NCBI GenBank assembly: GCA_910578105.1
Contig: CAJTPD010000002.1
Location: 331,269 to 395,268, forward strand
Direction: 5' to 3'
Source of the DNA: an uncultured Odoribacter sp.
GTDB taxonomy: Bacteria > Bacteroidota > Bacteroidia > Bacteroidales > Marinifilaceae
DNA length: 64,000 nucleotides
In this document: positions 34,659 through 43,229 of the stretch, piece by piece
Layout of the letters: each line of letters starts with the position of its first letter
Position numbering within the stretch: the stretch's first letter is position 1
Translations under genes and position numbers: made by a program
The notes under the pieces: generated by a model
What the model was told of the DNA's origin: nothing
The model's database searches: none
The model's input: the letters and a program-made list of their open reading frames with translations, nothing else

Positions 34659-36425
34659 TTATTCCTCGTGTCCGATTTCTTTGATGGCTTGGGTAACATT
34701 GATGGTATAATCCCCGATTTTTTCGCATTCAGAGAACATATCGGAATAGATAATACCCAATGAATAATCGTATCGTTTTTCTTCCACAGCCAGTAAATGT
34801 TCTTGTTTCAGAATTGTACGGTAATCATTTATGGCTTGTTCAATTTCGTAAGCTTTTTTAGCATTGACCTGAGTGTATTCCATATTCAGGTTGGAACACA
34901 TGATAACAATGGATTCGTCTACCAGTGAGAACATATGTTGCAACTTATTGGAAAGTTCTTCGGGGAAGCTGATATTTTGTTCGTTTCGGCGGTAAATGGC
35001 TTTGGCTACGTTTAGAACAGAGTCTGCAACACTTTCAATTTCCGACACGATTTTAAACATGGCACGGACACGTTGGGAGTTTTCCGTGGATAGTTTGGAT
35101 TCAGATACCTTGGTGAGATAATCTGCAATTTCTACTTCAACACGGTCGCTTTCGTCTTCCAGTTGCTGTAATTTTTCAAATTCTTTTTCGTATTCGCCGG
35201 CTGGCAGATGGAATGCCTGTACCATTTTATGATACATTTCAAGGGTATTCTGACCATAGAGGGATATTTCCTGCTTTGCCTGGAATAAAGATGCATCAGG
35301 AGTTGAAAGCATTCCGATTTTGATATGTTTCAGCTTGAAAGAATCTTCTCCGGCTTTCGGAGGAATTAACCGGCTTACGATTTTTGCCAGCAGTTTAGTG
35401 AACCAAATTAATATGGTGACATTGATACCTTTTGCCAACGTATTAAATAGCGATAACACAAGAGGCATTGCTGCATTTATAGAAGCTAATACGCCTGCCC
35501 GTGCTTCCGGAGAGAAGGCTTCGTTCAATAAATGAGGATTGGAATAAATGGGGTTGTACCGGGAAAGATGGAGAGCAACACTGAGGTCACCGATAAAATG
35601 CAGGAAAGGAGTAAAAATAGCAAAAAGCCATATGACGCCGAATACATTGATGATGAAATGGGCCAAAGCTGCGCGTTTCGCCTGGACATTGGCAACAGCA
35701 GCAGCCAGATTGGCGGTGATAGTGGTACCGATATTTTCTCCCATAATCATGGCAGCAGCATCTTCATAACCTATCCATCCTTTGGAGCAGATAACCAGGG
35801 TTAATGCAACAGTGGCAGAGGAGGATTGGAAAAGAGTGGTTAATACGGCACCGATTAATAAGAAAATCATCCATGAGCGGAAACCAAGGTTGCTAATTTT
35901 TTGTATAAAATCTCCGACGCCCGGATAATCATGCAGATTGGTTGGCATGGATTCTTGCAGAAAACGTAAGGCCAGAAACAGAAGACCAAAGCCGATAAAC
36001 ATTTCTCCCCAGTTTTTGCGGGAACGTTTTTTTGAAAATAACAGGGGTAAGGTACATCCGATGATAGGCAGTGCCAGATCACTCATACTAAATTCCCCGA
36101 GTCCCAATCCGGCAACCAGCCAACTGGTAACAGTTGTACCGACATTTGCTCCGAGGATGACGCCAATGGAGCCTACAAGATCCAGTAAACCGGCATTTAC
36201 AAAACTGACTACCATGACAGTTGTGGCTGATGAGCTTTGGATAAGTGCTGTGATGAAGATACCGGTGAGGACGCCTGTTATGCGGTTGGAGGTCATTGCA
36301 GTCAGAATCTGACGCATTTTATTGCCGGCAAGTTTTTGGAGGGATTCACTCATGAGTTTCATTCCATACAGGAAAACTCCCAACGAGCCAATGAGCTTCA
36401 GAAGCTCAAAGATGTCATAATCCAT
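34659..36425 (-). CDS. Na/Pi cotransporter family protein with PhoU-like domain (copy 1)
   Basis: The 588-residue paralogue of the next gene shares start (ELLKLIGSLGVFLYGMKLMSESLQKLAG), motifs (two QSSSAT repeats, GANVGTT, GENIGTT) and the PhoU-like C-terminus (ECEKIGDYTINVTQAIKEIGHEE). It differs mainly by a longer periplasmic or cytoplasmic loop around residues 285-320 (LSRYNPIYSNPHLLNEAFSPEARAG region). The pair arose by tandem duplication. The protein should import phosphate with sodium, and the PhoU-like part may gate or regulate it. No Pho-box could be recognised upstream. Confidence 0.93.
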   Translation of the reverse strand: MDYDIFELLKLIGSLGVFLYGMKLMSESLQKLAGNKMRQILTAMTSNRITGVLTGIFITALIQSSSATTVMVVSFVNAGLLDLVGSIGVILGANVGTTVTSWLVAGLGLGEFSMSDLALPIIGCTLPLLFSKKRSRKNWGEMFIGFGLLFLALRFLQESMPTNLHDYPGVGDFIQKISNLGFRSWMIFLLIGAVLTTLFQSSSATVALTLVICSKGWIGYEDAAAMIMGENIGTTITANLAAAVANVQAKRAALAHFIINVFGVIWLFAIFTPFLHFIGDLSVALHLSRYNPIYSNPHLLNEAFSPEARAGVLASINAAMPLVLSLFNTLAKGINVTILIWFTKLLAKIVSRLIPPKAGEDSFKLKHIKIGMLSTPDASLFQAKQEISLYGQNTLEMYHKMVQAFHLPAGEYEKEFEKLQQLEDESDRVEVEIADYLTKVSESKLSTENSQRVRAMFKIVSEIESVADSVLNVAKAIYRRNEQNISFPEELSNKLQHMFSLVDESIVIMCSNLNMEYTQVNAKKAYEIEQAINDYRTILKQEHLLAVEEKRYDYSLGIIYSDMFSECEKIGDYTINVTQAIKEIGHEE

Positions 36426-36560
36426 TTTAGAGATTTTAAAATTTCAACTGTTTTGCAACGGTAAAAATAAGAAACTCGTTTAGATTACGAAAGTATTGTA
36501 GTAAGAATTCATTAGTATTTTTATAAAAAGTCAGTTAAAATATGTTGCAGTAATAAATTA

Positions 36561-36602
36561 GAAAAAGAGTGTCGGAATTTTGCAGGTAATTTTGACACTC
36601 TT
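36561..36602 (-). terminator. Terminator after the choloylglycine-hydrolase-family gene
   Basis: AGAGTGTCGGAATT at 36566-36579 pairs with AATTTTGACACTCT at 36588-36601 (14 pairs, two of them G-U). On the minus strand a T-rich run follows it (CTTTTTCTAA). Confidence 0.8.
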
Positions 36603-36617
36603 CTTTGTGACCAAAGT

Positions 36618-37655
36618 TTATTCAAACAGAAATTTGAATGGTTGGCTTTCCCTAAATTCGGATGCTGCATTGCCTGCGTATGTTTCTCCGTTTGCCAGGT
36701 TCAGTTTTTTTACCGGGGCGTCGGAGGAAAAATCCAAATCCGCAAGAGTAATCCAAAAGATATTGGGATTCATGGTGGATTCAAAAAAATATACTTTATT
36801 TTTCTGGTCGGCAACAGTACGCCATCGTGTGGAGGCTATATTGGGCTGATCCGGGGTGGAGATTCCTAAGGGGACGGATACGTTGCGCATGACGCTGAAT
36901 ACGCCTGCGACGGCTTCTCTTTGGTCGGAAGTTTGTGGGATGGTATTGATATAGAAAGAGGCTCTGACAAAACGGTCGGCGGCCCGGTTGGTGCCCGGAA
37001 GCATGGTTAGTCCTCCGATTTGTTGCCAATAATTGTTGAGGGTAATTTGTTTTTCGTATGTAGGAGAATTGGTCATAATCTGGCATTCCCGGCCTTCATG
37101 GATGATTAGTTGGCCGTTGATGTATTCGAAGATGGCACTGTTGCCTGTCGTGTCGGAAATGGCCAGGTGAAGTTTAGATTGTGCACCGTTGGGCATATCC
37201 GGGGCATCAATCCGGAAAAGTTCTTTCCGGAGTTCCTGTACAGCTTCGTCCACAGTGGCAAAATTGTCCAATACATACTGGGTCCAGATACTGATTCCCA
37301 TTACCGGGCGAGTGTCTCCAGGGCGATTGTAGGAGGATTCTGTCAGATAGAGGATGTTGGCTACCAGACCTTTTTCGTTCATACCGTCCGAGGTGCCGAT
37401 GTCGTAACCGGCAGTAATGACACTGCCGTATTTAGAGGTCCAGTGAATTGTGTTCCCGCTGTCGGCACCAGCCCTTTTCATACCGCGGGGGAAGAGATAG
37501 ATGTTGGATTTAAGGTCTTCTTTCCAATCCATTGTCCGACCAGTGACTACCATATTATCCGGGCCGAGATAAACTGCCCGGGTACATGCTTCTGCATTTG
37601 AAAATAAAATGAATGACAGGGCAGAAATACCTGTGAAAATGATACTTGTTTTCAT
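36618..37655 (-). CDS. Choloylglycine hydrolase family protein (linear amide C-N hydrolase), secreted
   Basis: This is an Ntn-hydrolase of the bile-salt hydrolase / penicillin V acylase family. The 345-residue precursor has a signal peptide that ends before Cys24 (SNAEA, then CTRAVYLG), so processing frees the N-terminal catalytic cysteine. Further family marks are GRTMDWKEDL with Asp43, the Asn in IMTNSPTYEKQ and the Arg in AADRFVRASFYIN. The signal peptide places it in the periplasm. The substrate cannot be told from the sequence: bile-salt amides, penicillin V or N-acyl lipids are all possible. It is a single gene with its own terminator. An inverted repeat GTTTCTTTT/AAAGAAAC lies just upstream (37657-37680). 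Confidence 0.88.
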   Translation of the reverse strand: MKTSIIFTGISALSFILFSNAEACTRAVYLGPDNMVVTGRTMDWKEDLKSNIYLFPRGMKRAGADSGNTIHWTSKYGSVITAGYDIGTSDGMNEKGLVANILYLTESSYNRPGDTRPVMGISIWTQYVLDNFATVDEAVQELRKELFRIDAPDMPNGAQSKLHLAISDTTGNSAIFEYINGQLIIHEGRECQIMTNSPTYEKQITLNNYWQQIGGLTMLPGTNRAADRFVRASFYINTIPQTSDQREAVAGVFSVMRNVSVPLGISTPDQPNIASTRWRTVADQKNKVYFFESTMNPNIFWITLADLDFSSDAPVKKLNLANGETYAGNAASEFRESQPFKFLFE

Positions 37656-37799
37656 AGTTTCTTTTTTAGTAAAAGAAACGTATGACAGAGCAGAAAGATT
37701 TATAAATTTTGTAATCAGGCAGGATATGATGTTATTAGTTGTTATGCCAAAGTTTTTTTGTTAATAGTCAAGACTGTGTCCAAAATTTGTTATATGATT

Positions 37800-38837
37800 C
37801 TATAATTGTTCTATTTCCTTTGTGGAAAGCCCCGTAGCTTGTGTAATGAGTTCTGTTGTCATTCCGAGGGATTTCATATTTCGTGCAATTTCCAGTCGGC
37901 TTTCAATTCTGCCTTTGGCTTCTCCTTCTGTCAGCCCCTCTGCTCTGCCCTCTGCTTTACCTTCAATTCTGCCTTCAATTCTGCCTTCAATTCTGCCTTC
38001 AATTTTGCCTTCAATTTTGCCTTCTGCTCTACCTGTTATACGTCCTTCTTCCAATCCTTCCATCCATGCAGTGTCCATTACACTGCGTTGTACGCGTAAA
38101 TCCTCGATATTACGGAGATAGGCGGCACGGTCTTTTTTGTCCAATGATGAGAATTTTAATCGTTCCCGCGCTTCTGCCAGTCCGGGGGCCTGGGAATTTT
38201 GACCTATTTCTCCTGTTTTCAAGAAAACGATCCATTCATCCAGAGGGGTCACCGCTTTTTTGTCAAATTCGTTGACACGAAGTACATAATATTCCGGAAA
38301 TAAATCTCCTGCATCCTGACAGATGAAACGTTCCCGCTGTTGTTTAGACAATTGCAATACGTCGTGGTTATGAATGCCACGGAATTCTGTGCGCCCGTGA
38401 TATACGTAGTCTGTTCCTTGTCCGAGATCAAAGTAAACAATGTTTACCGAGTATACTTTGCGAATCTTCTCATATAGGTCGCCTTCAGAGATGTATTCCG
38501 TGACGGCTTTTGAAACGCCGTATAGCATGCGCAAAAAATAGTCTAATTCCCGGTTGTTCTGTACTTCGATAATAATCAATTCTCCTTTGCTGTCTTCAGC
38601 CAAAAGGTCAACACGATTGAATTTGTCGGTAAATTCCTCTTTGTTGCTTTCACTTTCCAGAATATTGCGGATTGTGATTTTTTCCTCAAACAAACTACTG
38701 AGGAAACCTTCGAGCACAACGAAATTACTTTTGTGACGGAGCAGGCGTTTCATGGCCCAATCAAATCGTACAAGGTGTGGAAGTGGCATAGCATCAAAGT
38801 TTTGAATTATATGACGAAGATATGACATTTTATTCAT
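37800..38837 (-). CDS. Rpn family PD-(D/E)XK nuclease / putative transposase (second copy)
   Basis: The 345-residue protein belongs to the same broad nuclease family as the gene at 7969 but to another subgroup. It starts HLVRFDWAMKRLLRHKSNF and has the core NRVDLLAEDSKGELIIIEVQNN (Asp, then E-x-Q). The C-terminal part has about twelve E-G-R-I-type tetrapeptide units and the tail MKSLGMTTELITQATGLSTKEIEQL, nearly the same as in the first copy. A short in-frame product could start at the ATG at 38078 (92 residues). It stands alone behind the groEL terminator. No inverted repeats or target duplication marking a mobile element were seen. Confidence 0.88.
   Translation of the reverse strand: MNKMSYLRHIIQNFDAMPLPHLVRFDWAMKRLLRHKSNFVVLEGFLSSLFEEKITIRNILESESNKEEFTDKFNRVDLLAEDSKGELIIIEVQNNRELDYFLRMLYGVSKAVTEYISEGDLYEKIRKVYSVNIVYFDLGQGTDYVYHGRTEFRGIHNHDVLQLSKQQRERFICQDAGDLFPEYYVLRVNEFDKKAVTPLDEWIVFLKTGEIGQNSQAPGLAEARERLKFSSLDKKDRAAYLRNIEDLRVQRSVMDTAWMEGLEEGRITGRAEGKIEGKIEGRIEGRIEGRIEGKAEGRAEGLTEGEAKGRIESRLEIARNMKSLGMTTELITQATGLSTKEIEQL
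37906..38055 (-). repeat. 12-bp tandem repeats inside the second Rpn gene
   Basis: About twelve 12-base units (plus-strand form CCTTCAATTCTG and variants) encode Glu-Gly-Arg/Lys-Ile/Ala tetrapeptides. Several adjacent units are identical, so length variation between strains is likely. Confidence 0.8.
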
Positions 38838-38881
38838 ATTTCAATGTTATTGCTCGTGGTCGTTACTATGTTGCAAAAAAA

Positions 38882-38904
38882 ATGGCCGGAATTAACTCCG
38901 GCCG
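38882..38904 (-). terminator. Terminator after groEL
   Basis: GGCCGGA at 38884-38890 pairs with TCCGGCC at 38897-38903 with a six-base loop. On the minus strand eight T residues follow (from 38882 downwards). It closes the groES-groEL operon. Confidence 0.85.
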
Positions 38905-38926
38905 TTTTTATGATATGGAAAAGGGA

Positions 38927-40555
38927 TTACATCATTCCCGGCATTCCTCCGCCCATGGCAGGTACTGCAGGTTCATCCTTTTTCTCTTCAACCAAAACAC
39001 ATTCGGTGGTCAGGAACATGCCGGCGATAGAAGCTGCATTTTCCAGAGCTACACGGGTTACTTTCTTCGGGTCGATAACACCGGCTTTTTTCAAATCTTC
39101 GTAGATATCTTTCCGGGCGTTATATCCGAAGTCATTTTTACCTTCGCGGACTTTGTTGACAACAACAGCACCTTCTACTCCAGCATTGAAAGCAATTTGA
39201 CGTAATGGTTCTTCTATAGCACGACGGATAATTTCAATACCAGTGGTTTCATCTTCGGTTTCACCTTTCAGTCCGTCTAAAGCAGCTTGGGCGCGGATGT
39301 AAGCTACGCCACCTCCCGGAACAATACCTTCTTCGCTGGCAGCGCGTGTAGCATGCAAGGCATCGTCAATGCGGTCTTTCTTTTCTTTCATTTCAACTTC
39401 AGAAGCAGCGCCTACATACAGGACAGCAACACCACCTGACATTTTGGCCAGACGTTCTTTCAGTTTTTCTTTGTCATAGTCTGAAGTAGAATTTTCAATC
39501 AATTTCTTGATTTGTTCAATTCTTTCCTGAATGAATTCTTTTTTGCCTGCACCTTTTACGATGGTGGTATTCTCTTTATCAATCGTTACTTTGTCTGCAC
39601 GTCCCAGCATGTCAATAGTCATGCCGTCCAGTTTCATTCCTTTGTCTTCGGAAGCTACAACTCCGCCGGTCAGGATAGCGATATCTTCCAGCATTTCTTT
39701 CCGGCGGTCGCCGAATCCCGGAGCTTTTACAGCTGCAATTTTCAAAGAACCTCTCAAGCGGTTAACTACTAAAGTAGCTAAAGCTTCACTTTCCACGTCT
39801 TCTGCAATAATCAGAAGGGCACGGCCGGATTGTGCAACAGGCTCCAAAACAGGAAGTAATTCTTTCATGGAAGAAATCTTCTTGTCGTAAAGCAGGATGT
39901 ATGGGTTTTCAAATTCGCAAAGCATTTTTTCACTGTCGGTAACGAAATACGGTGAAATATATCCCCGGTCGAATTGCATACCTCCGACGGTTTTAACTTC
40001 GGTTTCTGTACCTTTGGCTTCTTCAACAGTAATAACGCCTTCGATGCCTACTTTTTCCATTGCTTCAGCAATCAGGTTTCCGATAGTTTCATCTCCGTTT
40101 GCAGAAATCCGGCCTACCTGACGAATTTTTTCGAAATTGTTACCCACTTCTTCTTTCTGGCTTTCGAGGTGTTTTACAACAGCTGAGACTGCTTTTTCAA
40201 TACCTCTTTTCAGTTCCATCGGATTGGCTCCGGCAGTCACGTTTTTCAAACCAACATTGATGATAGATTGTGCAAGAATGGTAGCAGTTGTTGTTCCGTC
40301 TCCTGCATCATCTCCGGTTTTGGAAGCCACTTCTTTTACCATTTGGGCTCCGATATTTGCATACGGATCAGCCAGTTCGATTTCTTTGGCTACGCTTACA
40401 CCATCTTTTGTGATATGAGGTGCACCGAATTTTTTTTCAATAACTACATTGCGGCCTTTCGGTCCGAGGGTTACTTTTACTGCGTTTGCTAATTCATCAA
40501 CCCCTTTTTTCATCAGGTCGCGAGCTTCAATATTGAATTTTATTTCTTTTGCCAT
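38927..40555 (-). CDS. groL: Chaperonin GroEL
   Basis: This is the 60-kDa folding chaperonin that forms the double ring. The 542-residue length is usual. Visible marks are KVTLGPKGRNVVIEKKFGAP, VAKEIELADPYANIGAQMVKEVA, DDAGDGTTTATILAQ (ATP site), TEVKTVGGMQFDRGYISPYF and the C-terminal Gly/Met tail (PAMGGGMPGMM). groES lies 62 bases upstream on the same strand. I saw no CIRCE inverted repeat before the operon. Confidence 0.98.
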   Translation of the reverse strand: MAKEIKFNIEARDLMKKGVDELANAVKVTLGPKGRNVVIEKKFGAPHITKDGVSVAKEIELADPYANIGAQMVKEVASKTGDDAGDGTTTATILAQSIINVGLKNVTAGANPMELKRGIEKAVSAVVKHLESQKEEVGNNFEKIRQVGRISANGDETIGNLIAEAMEKVGIEGVITVEEAKGTETEVKTVGGMQFDRGYISPYFVTDSEKMLCEFENPYILLYDKKISSMKELLPVLEPVAQSGRALLIIAEDVESEALATLVVNRLRGSLKIAAVKAPGFGDRRKEMLEDIAILTGGVVASEDKGMKLDGMTIDMLGRADKVTIDKENTTIVKGAGKKEFIQERIEQIKKLIENSTSDYDKEKLKERLAKMSGGVAVLYVGAASEVEMKEKKDRIDDALHATRAASEEGIVPGGGVAYIRAQAALDGLKGETEDETTGIEIIRRAIEEPLRQIAFNAGVEGAVVVNKVREGKNDFGYNARKDIYEDLKKAGVIDPKKVTRVALENAASIAGMFLTTECVLVEEKKDEPAVPAMGGGMPGMM

Positions 40556-40617
40556 AATGTTTTAATTTAAAAGTCTGTAGACTTATAGGATACCTTATAA
40601 TTAACTTAGTTTTATAA

Positions 40618-40887
40618 TTACAATACAACAAGGATGTCGCTTTGGTTCATTACCAGATATTTCTTATCATCAATATGGATTTCTGTACCGGAATATTTAC
40701 CAAATAATACAGTATCACCAGCTTTTATTTCCATCGGTTCGTCAGTTTTTCCTTTACCGGTTGCGATTACAGTTCCTTTCTGTGGTTTTTCCTGTGCTGT
40801 ATCGGGGATAATAATACCACCTTTTGTTACGGTTTCTGCTTCAACAGGCTCAACAATTACTTTGTTAAGTACGGTTTTGAGTGTCAT
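40618..40887 (-). CDS. groS: Co-chaperonin GroES
   Basis: This is the 10-kDa lid of the GroEL chamber. The 89-residue protein has IVEPVEAETVTKGGIIIPDTA with the mobile loop, GTVIATGKGKTDE, and GDTVLFGKYSGTEI near the C-terminus. It is the first gene of the groES-groEL operon. The 288-base gap upstream (40888-41175) holds the promoter region of this operon and the secG terminator. I did not find a convincing TAnnTTTG box or CIRCE element. Confidence 0.97.
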   Translation of the reverse strand: MTLKTVLNKVIVEPVEAETVTKGGIIIPDTAQEKPQKGTVIATGKGKTDEPMEIKAGDTVLFGKYSGTEIHIDDKKYLVMNQSDILVVL

Positions 40888-41117
40888 AATGTTAAAATTT
40901 AAAGTTTATAATATTGTTTTATTTTCTTTATCTATTGCACGGGCTACAGCGGTTTGAACGATTATACCGACTGCATGGTTACAACGTCTTATCGTCTATC
41001 ATTTTTTGTGCCAAAATTCATTAAAATGGAAAGGATAGAATAGAAAATCAAGTAAAATATTGAAAATTAGCATTAAGTGACGGAACGGTGATTCAGAAAA
41101 CTGACAGGGACATAATA

Positions 41118-41152
41118 AAAAATGTCAGTATGACTGACATACTGACATTTTT
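41118..41152 (-). terminator. Perfect-palindrome terminator after secG
   Basis: AAAAATGTCAGTAT at 41118-41131 pairs perfectly with ATACTGACATTTTT at 41139-41152 around a seven-base loop. It has T-runs on both strands, so it can stop transcription in either direction. It closes the secG operon on the minus strand. Confidence 0.85.
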
Positions 41153-41175
41153 AATATAAAATTATAAAATTTATA

Positions 41176-41529
41176 TTATTCCGCATTGTTTTCTGCGGGT
41201 ATAGCTTCCGGAGTATTAACAGTTCCCGGGAAAGATGGTATAGCTTGTTGTTGAACGGGTTGTGCATTAATTTGGTCCTGAATTGCAGAACGGGTGCCAT
41301 TTCCACCTTTGGGAATGAAAAATACGGCCAAAATACACAATATCATCATTGCACCAGCCAGAGTCCAAGTTGCTTTTTCCAGAAAATCAGTAGTTTTTCT
41401 TACACCCATAATCTGATTGGATGAAGCGAATGAAGAAGCTAAACCACCGCCTTTGGAGTTTTGTACTAATACAATCAGTATCAATAAAAGGCAGATAATA
41501 AATATTAAAACAGAAATTGCGGTGTACAT
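41176..41529 (-). CDS. secG: Preprotein translocase subunit SecG
   Basis: This small subunit of the SecYEG channel aids the SecA cycle. The 117-residue protein has two membrane helices (residues ~3-22 and ~52-73) with the family loop NSKGGGLASSFASSNQIMGVRKTTDFLEKATW between them. A Pro/Gln/Ala-rich tail of about 40 residues follows, longer than in E. coli SecG. It is the last gene of the operon with the TPR protein, lptE and the sigma-54 regulator. Two bases separate it from the TPR gene. Confidence 0.93.
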   Translation of the reverse strand: MYTAISVLIFIICLLLILIVLVQNSKGGGLASSFASSNQIMGVRKTTDFLEKATWTLAGAMMILCILAVFFIPKGGNGTRSAIQDQINAQPVQQQAIPSFPGTVNTPEAIPAENNAE

Positions 41530-41531
41530 GA

Positions 41532-42656
41532 TTATTCTTGATTATTAATGTTTTGTTTAATTTTTTCAATTCGGTCTGCAAAGTAAACACTTTTTTCCGG
41601 ATATTTCAAACTTAATTTTATATAAGTTGCAATTGCTTTTTGGTAGAGATGTTGACGTACATATATTTTAGCCAAGGTCTCACTAAAAAGCTCTTCCGGG
41701 CTAAATGGATTTTCTTTTGATAAATCCCGGTTATCTGTTATTGTGCTGATTTTTGGCATCCCGGGGTCGGTTTGGATAAATTGTTCTATCAATTCATCTT
41801 TCTTTTTCCGGTTTTTTCGTTTATCCTTCTCAGTGGAATTTTGAGCAGGGGTGATAATCGTATTGTCAGTTGGCAGGTAATAACTACTGCTTAAAATCTC
41901 CGGGGTTTCCAAAGGAGATTTTTGGGATGAAATAATCTCTGTATCTTCGTCCAGGTTCAGGTCCATAGATAAAACGGGAGGATTTTCGGTCCTGACCGAG
42001 GGAGGTGTCTCTGTTTTTTCTTCGGTAATCATCCCTGGGATTCCGGATAAGTCCGGTATTGGTATAGCCGGAGCAGTTTCAAATGGTGTAAATATTGGAT
42101 TTGAAGGAGCAATCTCTTGCTCATTATAATCCGTGATAATTCCAGGGATGTTATCTAATTGTATTGTATTGGAGATAATATTCGAATCTTCGGGCTGCTG
42201 ACGGCGAATGCTTTTATTTTCTGGCCGGGGAGGTGCCATTCGGGAGAAGTCCGGACTGATGATTTCATCTTTTTCTGCAGGCTTTTCGTTTTCTATGTTT
42301 TGCGGGTATGCGGGAATACCTGGCGAAGGGATTTCGATGTGTCCGTCAATTTCCAGTATTCGTTCATTAACAATTTCTTTTAACCCGGCATTAGCAGATT
42401 CTTGGCAAACAGATTCGAAATGTACCTGTTGGTTTATATAACGGAAAAATTGTTTGTGGTCTGTTATATGAACTGTACTTAATTTCAATTCGTTCCTGAA
42501 GCGGGGGCCTGCTTTTAGGTAGAGCACTTTCAGATAAAGAATACGTGCTGTCTGGAAATAAGGGTAACGACATACGAGATCGTCTAGTTCACGTAAATCT
42601 TCGTTGCTGACTTTTTCCGGATAACGGATTAGCTCTATCAATTTTTCGCTCTTCAT
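41532..42656 (-). CDS. Tetratricopeptide-type protein of unknown function, with disordered middle
   Basis: The 374-residue protein has three parts. An N-terminal helical part (~1-110) begins EKLIELIRYPEKVSNEDLRELDDLVCRYPYFQTARILYLK, which resembles helical repeats. A long Pro/Ile/Thr/Glu-rich middle (~115-300) is probably disordered. A short C-terminal TPR-like piece holds LAKIYVRQHLYQKAIATYIKLSLKYPEKS. There is no signal peptide. This gene is regularly found between lptE and secG in Bacteroidales, so a role near the envelope-assembly machinery is possible, but none is established. It is in the operon with 2-base and 16-base gaps to its neighbours. Confidence 0.75.
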   Translation of the reverse strand: MKSEKLIELIRYPEKVSNEDLRELDDLVCRYPYFQTARILYLKVLYLKAGPRFRNELKLSTVHITDHKQFFRYINQQVHFESVCQESANAGLKEIVNERILEIDGHIEIPSPGIPAYPQNIENEKPAEKDEIISPDFSRMAPPRPENKSIRRQQPEDSNIISNTIQLDNIPGIITDYNEQEIAPSNPIFTPFETAPAIPIPDLSGIPGMITEEKTETPPSVRTENPPVLSMDLNLDEDTEIISSQKSPLETPEILSSSYYLPTDNTIITPAQNSTEKDKRKNRKKKDELIEQFIQTDPGMPKISTITDNRDLSKENPFSPEELFSETLAKIYVRQHLYQKAIATYIKLSLKYPEKSVYFADRIEKIKQNINNQE

Positions 42657-42672
42657 TCTTTTTTGAAAATGT

Positions 42673-43194
42673 TTACCAGTTGACTAAGGCTTTTGTATAT
42701 ATGTCATCAATAATTTTATCTAATATTTCAGTAATCAGGCTTTCTTCGACGGAATTAAAATCGACTTCTGTGGAATAATCTGCATAATTTGAAAATTCGG
42801 ATGTAAACTCTTCGTCGTCTACCGTGTTTGTATATTTTACTCTGATTCTTATGGTAAGACGGTTTGCTGCTGCAATTTCGTCTTTCTGAATATCAATAGG
42901 TCGCTGGTCATAACCAATAATCTGTCCTTCAAAACGCAGGTCTCCGTTATTGTCTGTCATTTGCGTGAGTCCTGTTTTGGAACGCATGTAATCTGTCAGT
43001 TTTTCCGTAAACAATGAGCTTAAATAGGGTACCACCAAAGGAGCTTTGTTGGGAAAGTAATCTACAGAAAATGTTTTTACATTCGGAGAGATGGAAGCTC
43101 CGGTTAATGAGTATTTAGGCCATCCTGCCAGTTTACAAGAATTGCAACATATGACGGTGAGAAGTATAAAGAGCAAGTATTTGATTTGTGTCAT
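42673..43194 (-). CDS. lptE: LPS-assembly lipoprotein LptE
   Basis: LptE plugs the LptD barrel and helps place lipopolysaccharide in the outer leaflet. The 173-residue lipoprotein has a lipobox ending CNSC (Cys20). It continues with the Bacteroidota LptE pattern YSLTGASISPNVKTFSVDYFPNKA and PYLSSLFTEKLTDYMRSKTGL, then DLRFEGQIIGYDQRPI. It follows the sigma-54 regulator gene by 35 bases and precedes the TPR protein gene, as in related genomes. Confidence 0.88.
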   Translation of the reverse strand: MTQIKYLLFILLTVICCNSCKLAGWPKYSLTGASISPNVKTFSVDYFPNKAPLVVPYLSSLFTEKLTDYMRSKTGLTQMTDNNGDLRFEGQIIGYDQRPIDIQKDEIAAANRLTIRIRVKYTNTVDDEEFTSEFSNYADYSTEVDFNSVEESLITEILDKIIDDIYTKALVNW

Positions 43195-43229
43195 GGAATA
43201 CAGGATTGTTTGTGATGCAAAAGTAATAA

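Noticed and set aside
37906..38055. Short regular repeats that could suggest a CRISPR array
   Set aside because: The period is 12 bases without spacers, and the repeats are in frame inside an Rpn nuclease gene.
41003..41030. TTGGCAC on the minus strand upstream of groES as a sigma-54 (-24) element
   Set aside because: The matching -12 GC element at the required distance is missing (AAAAAATGAT follows).
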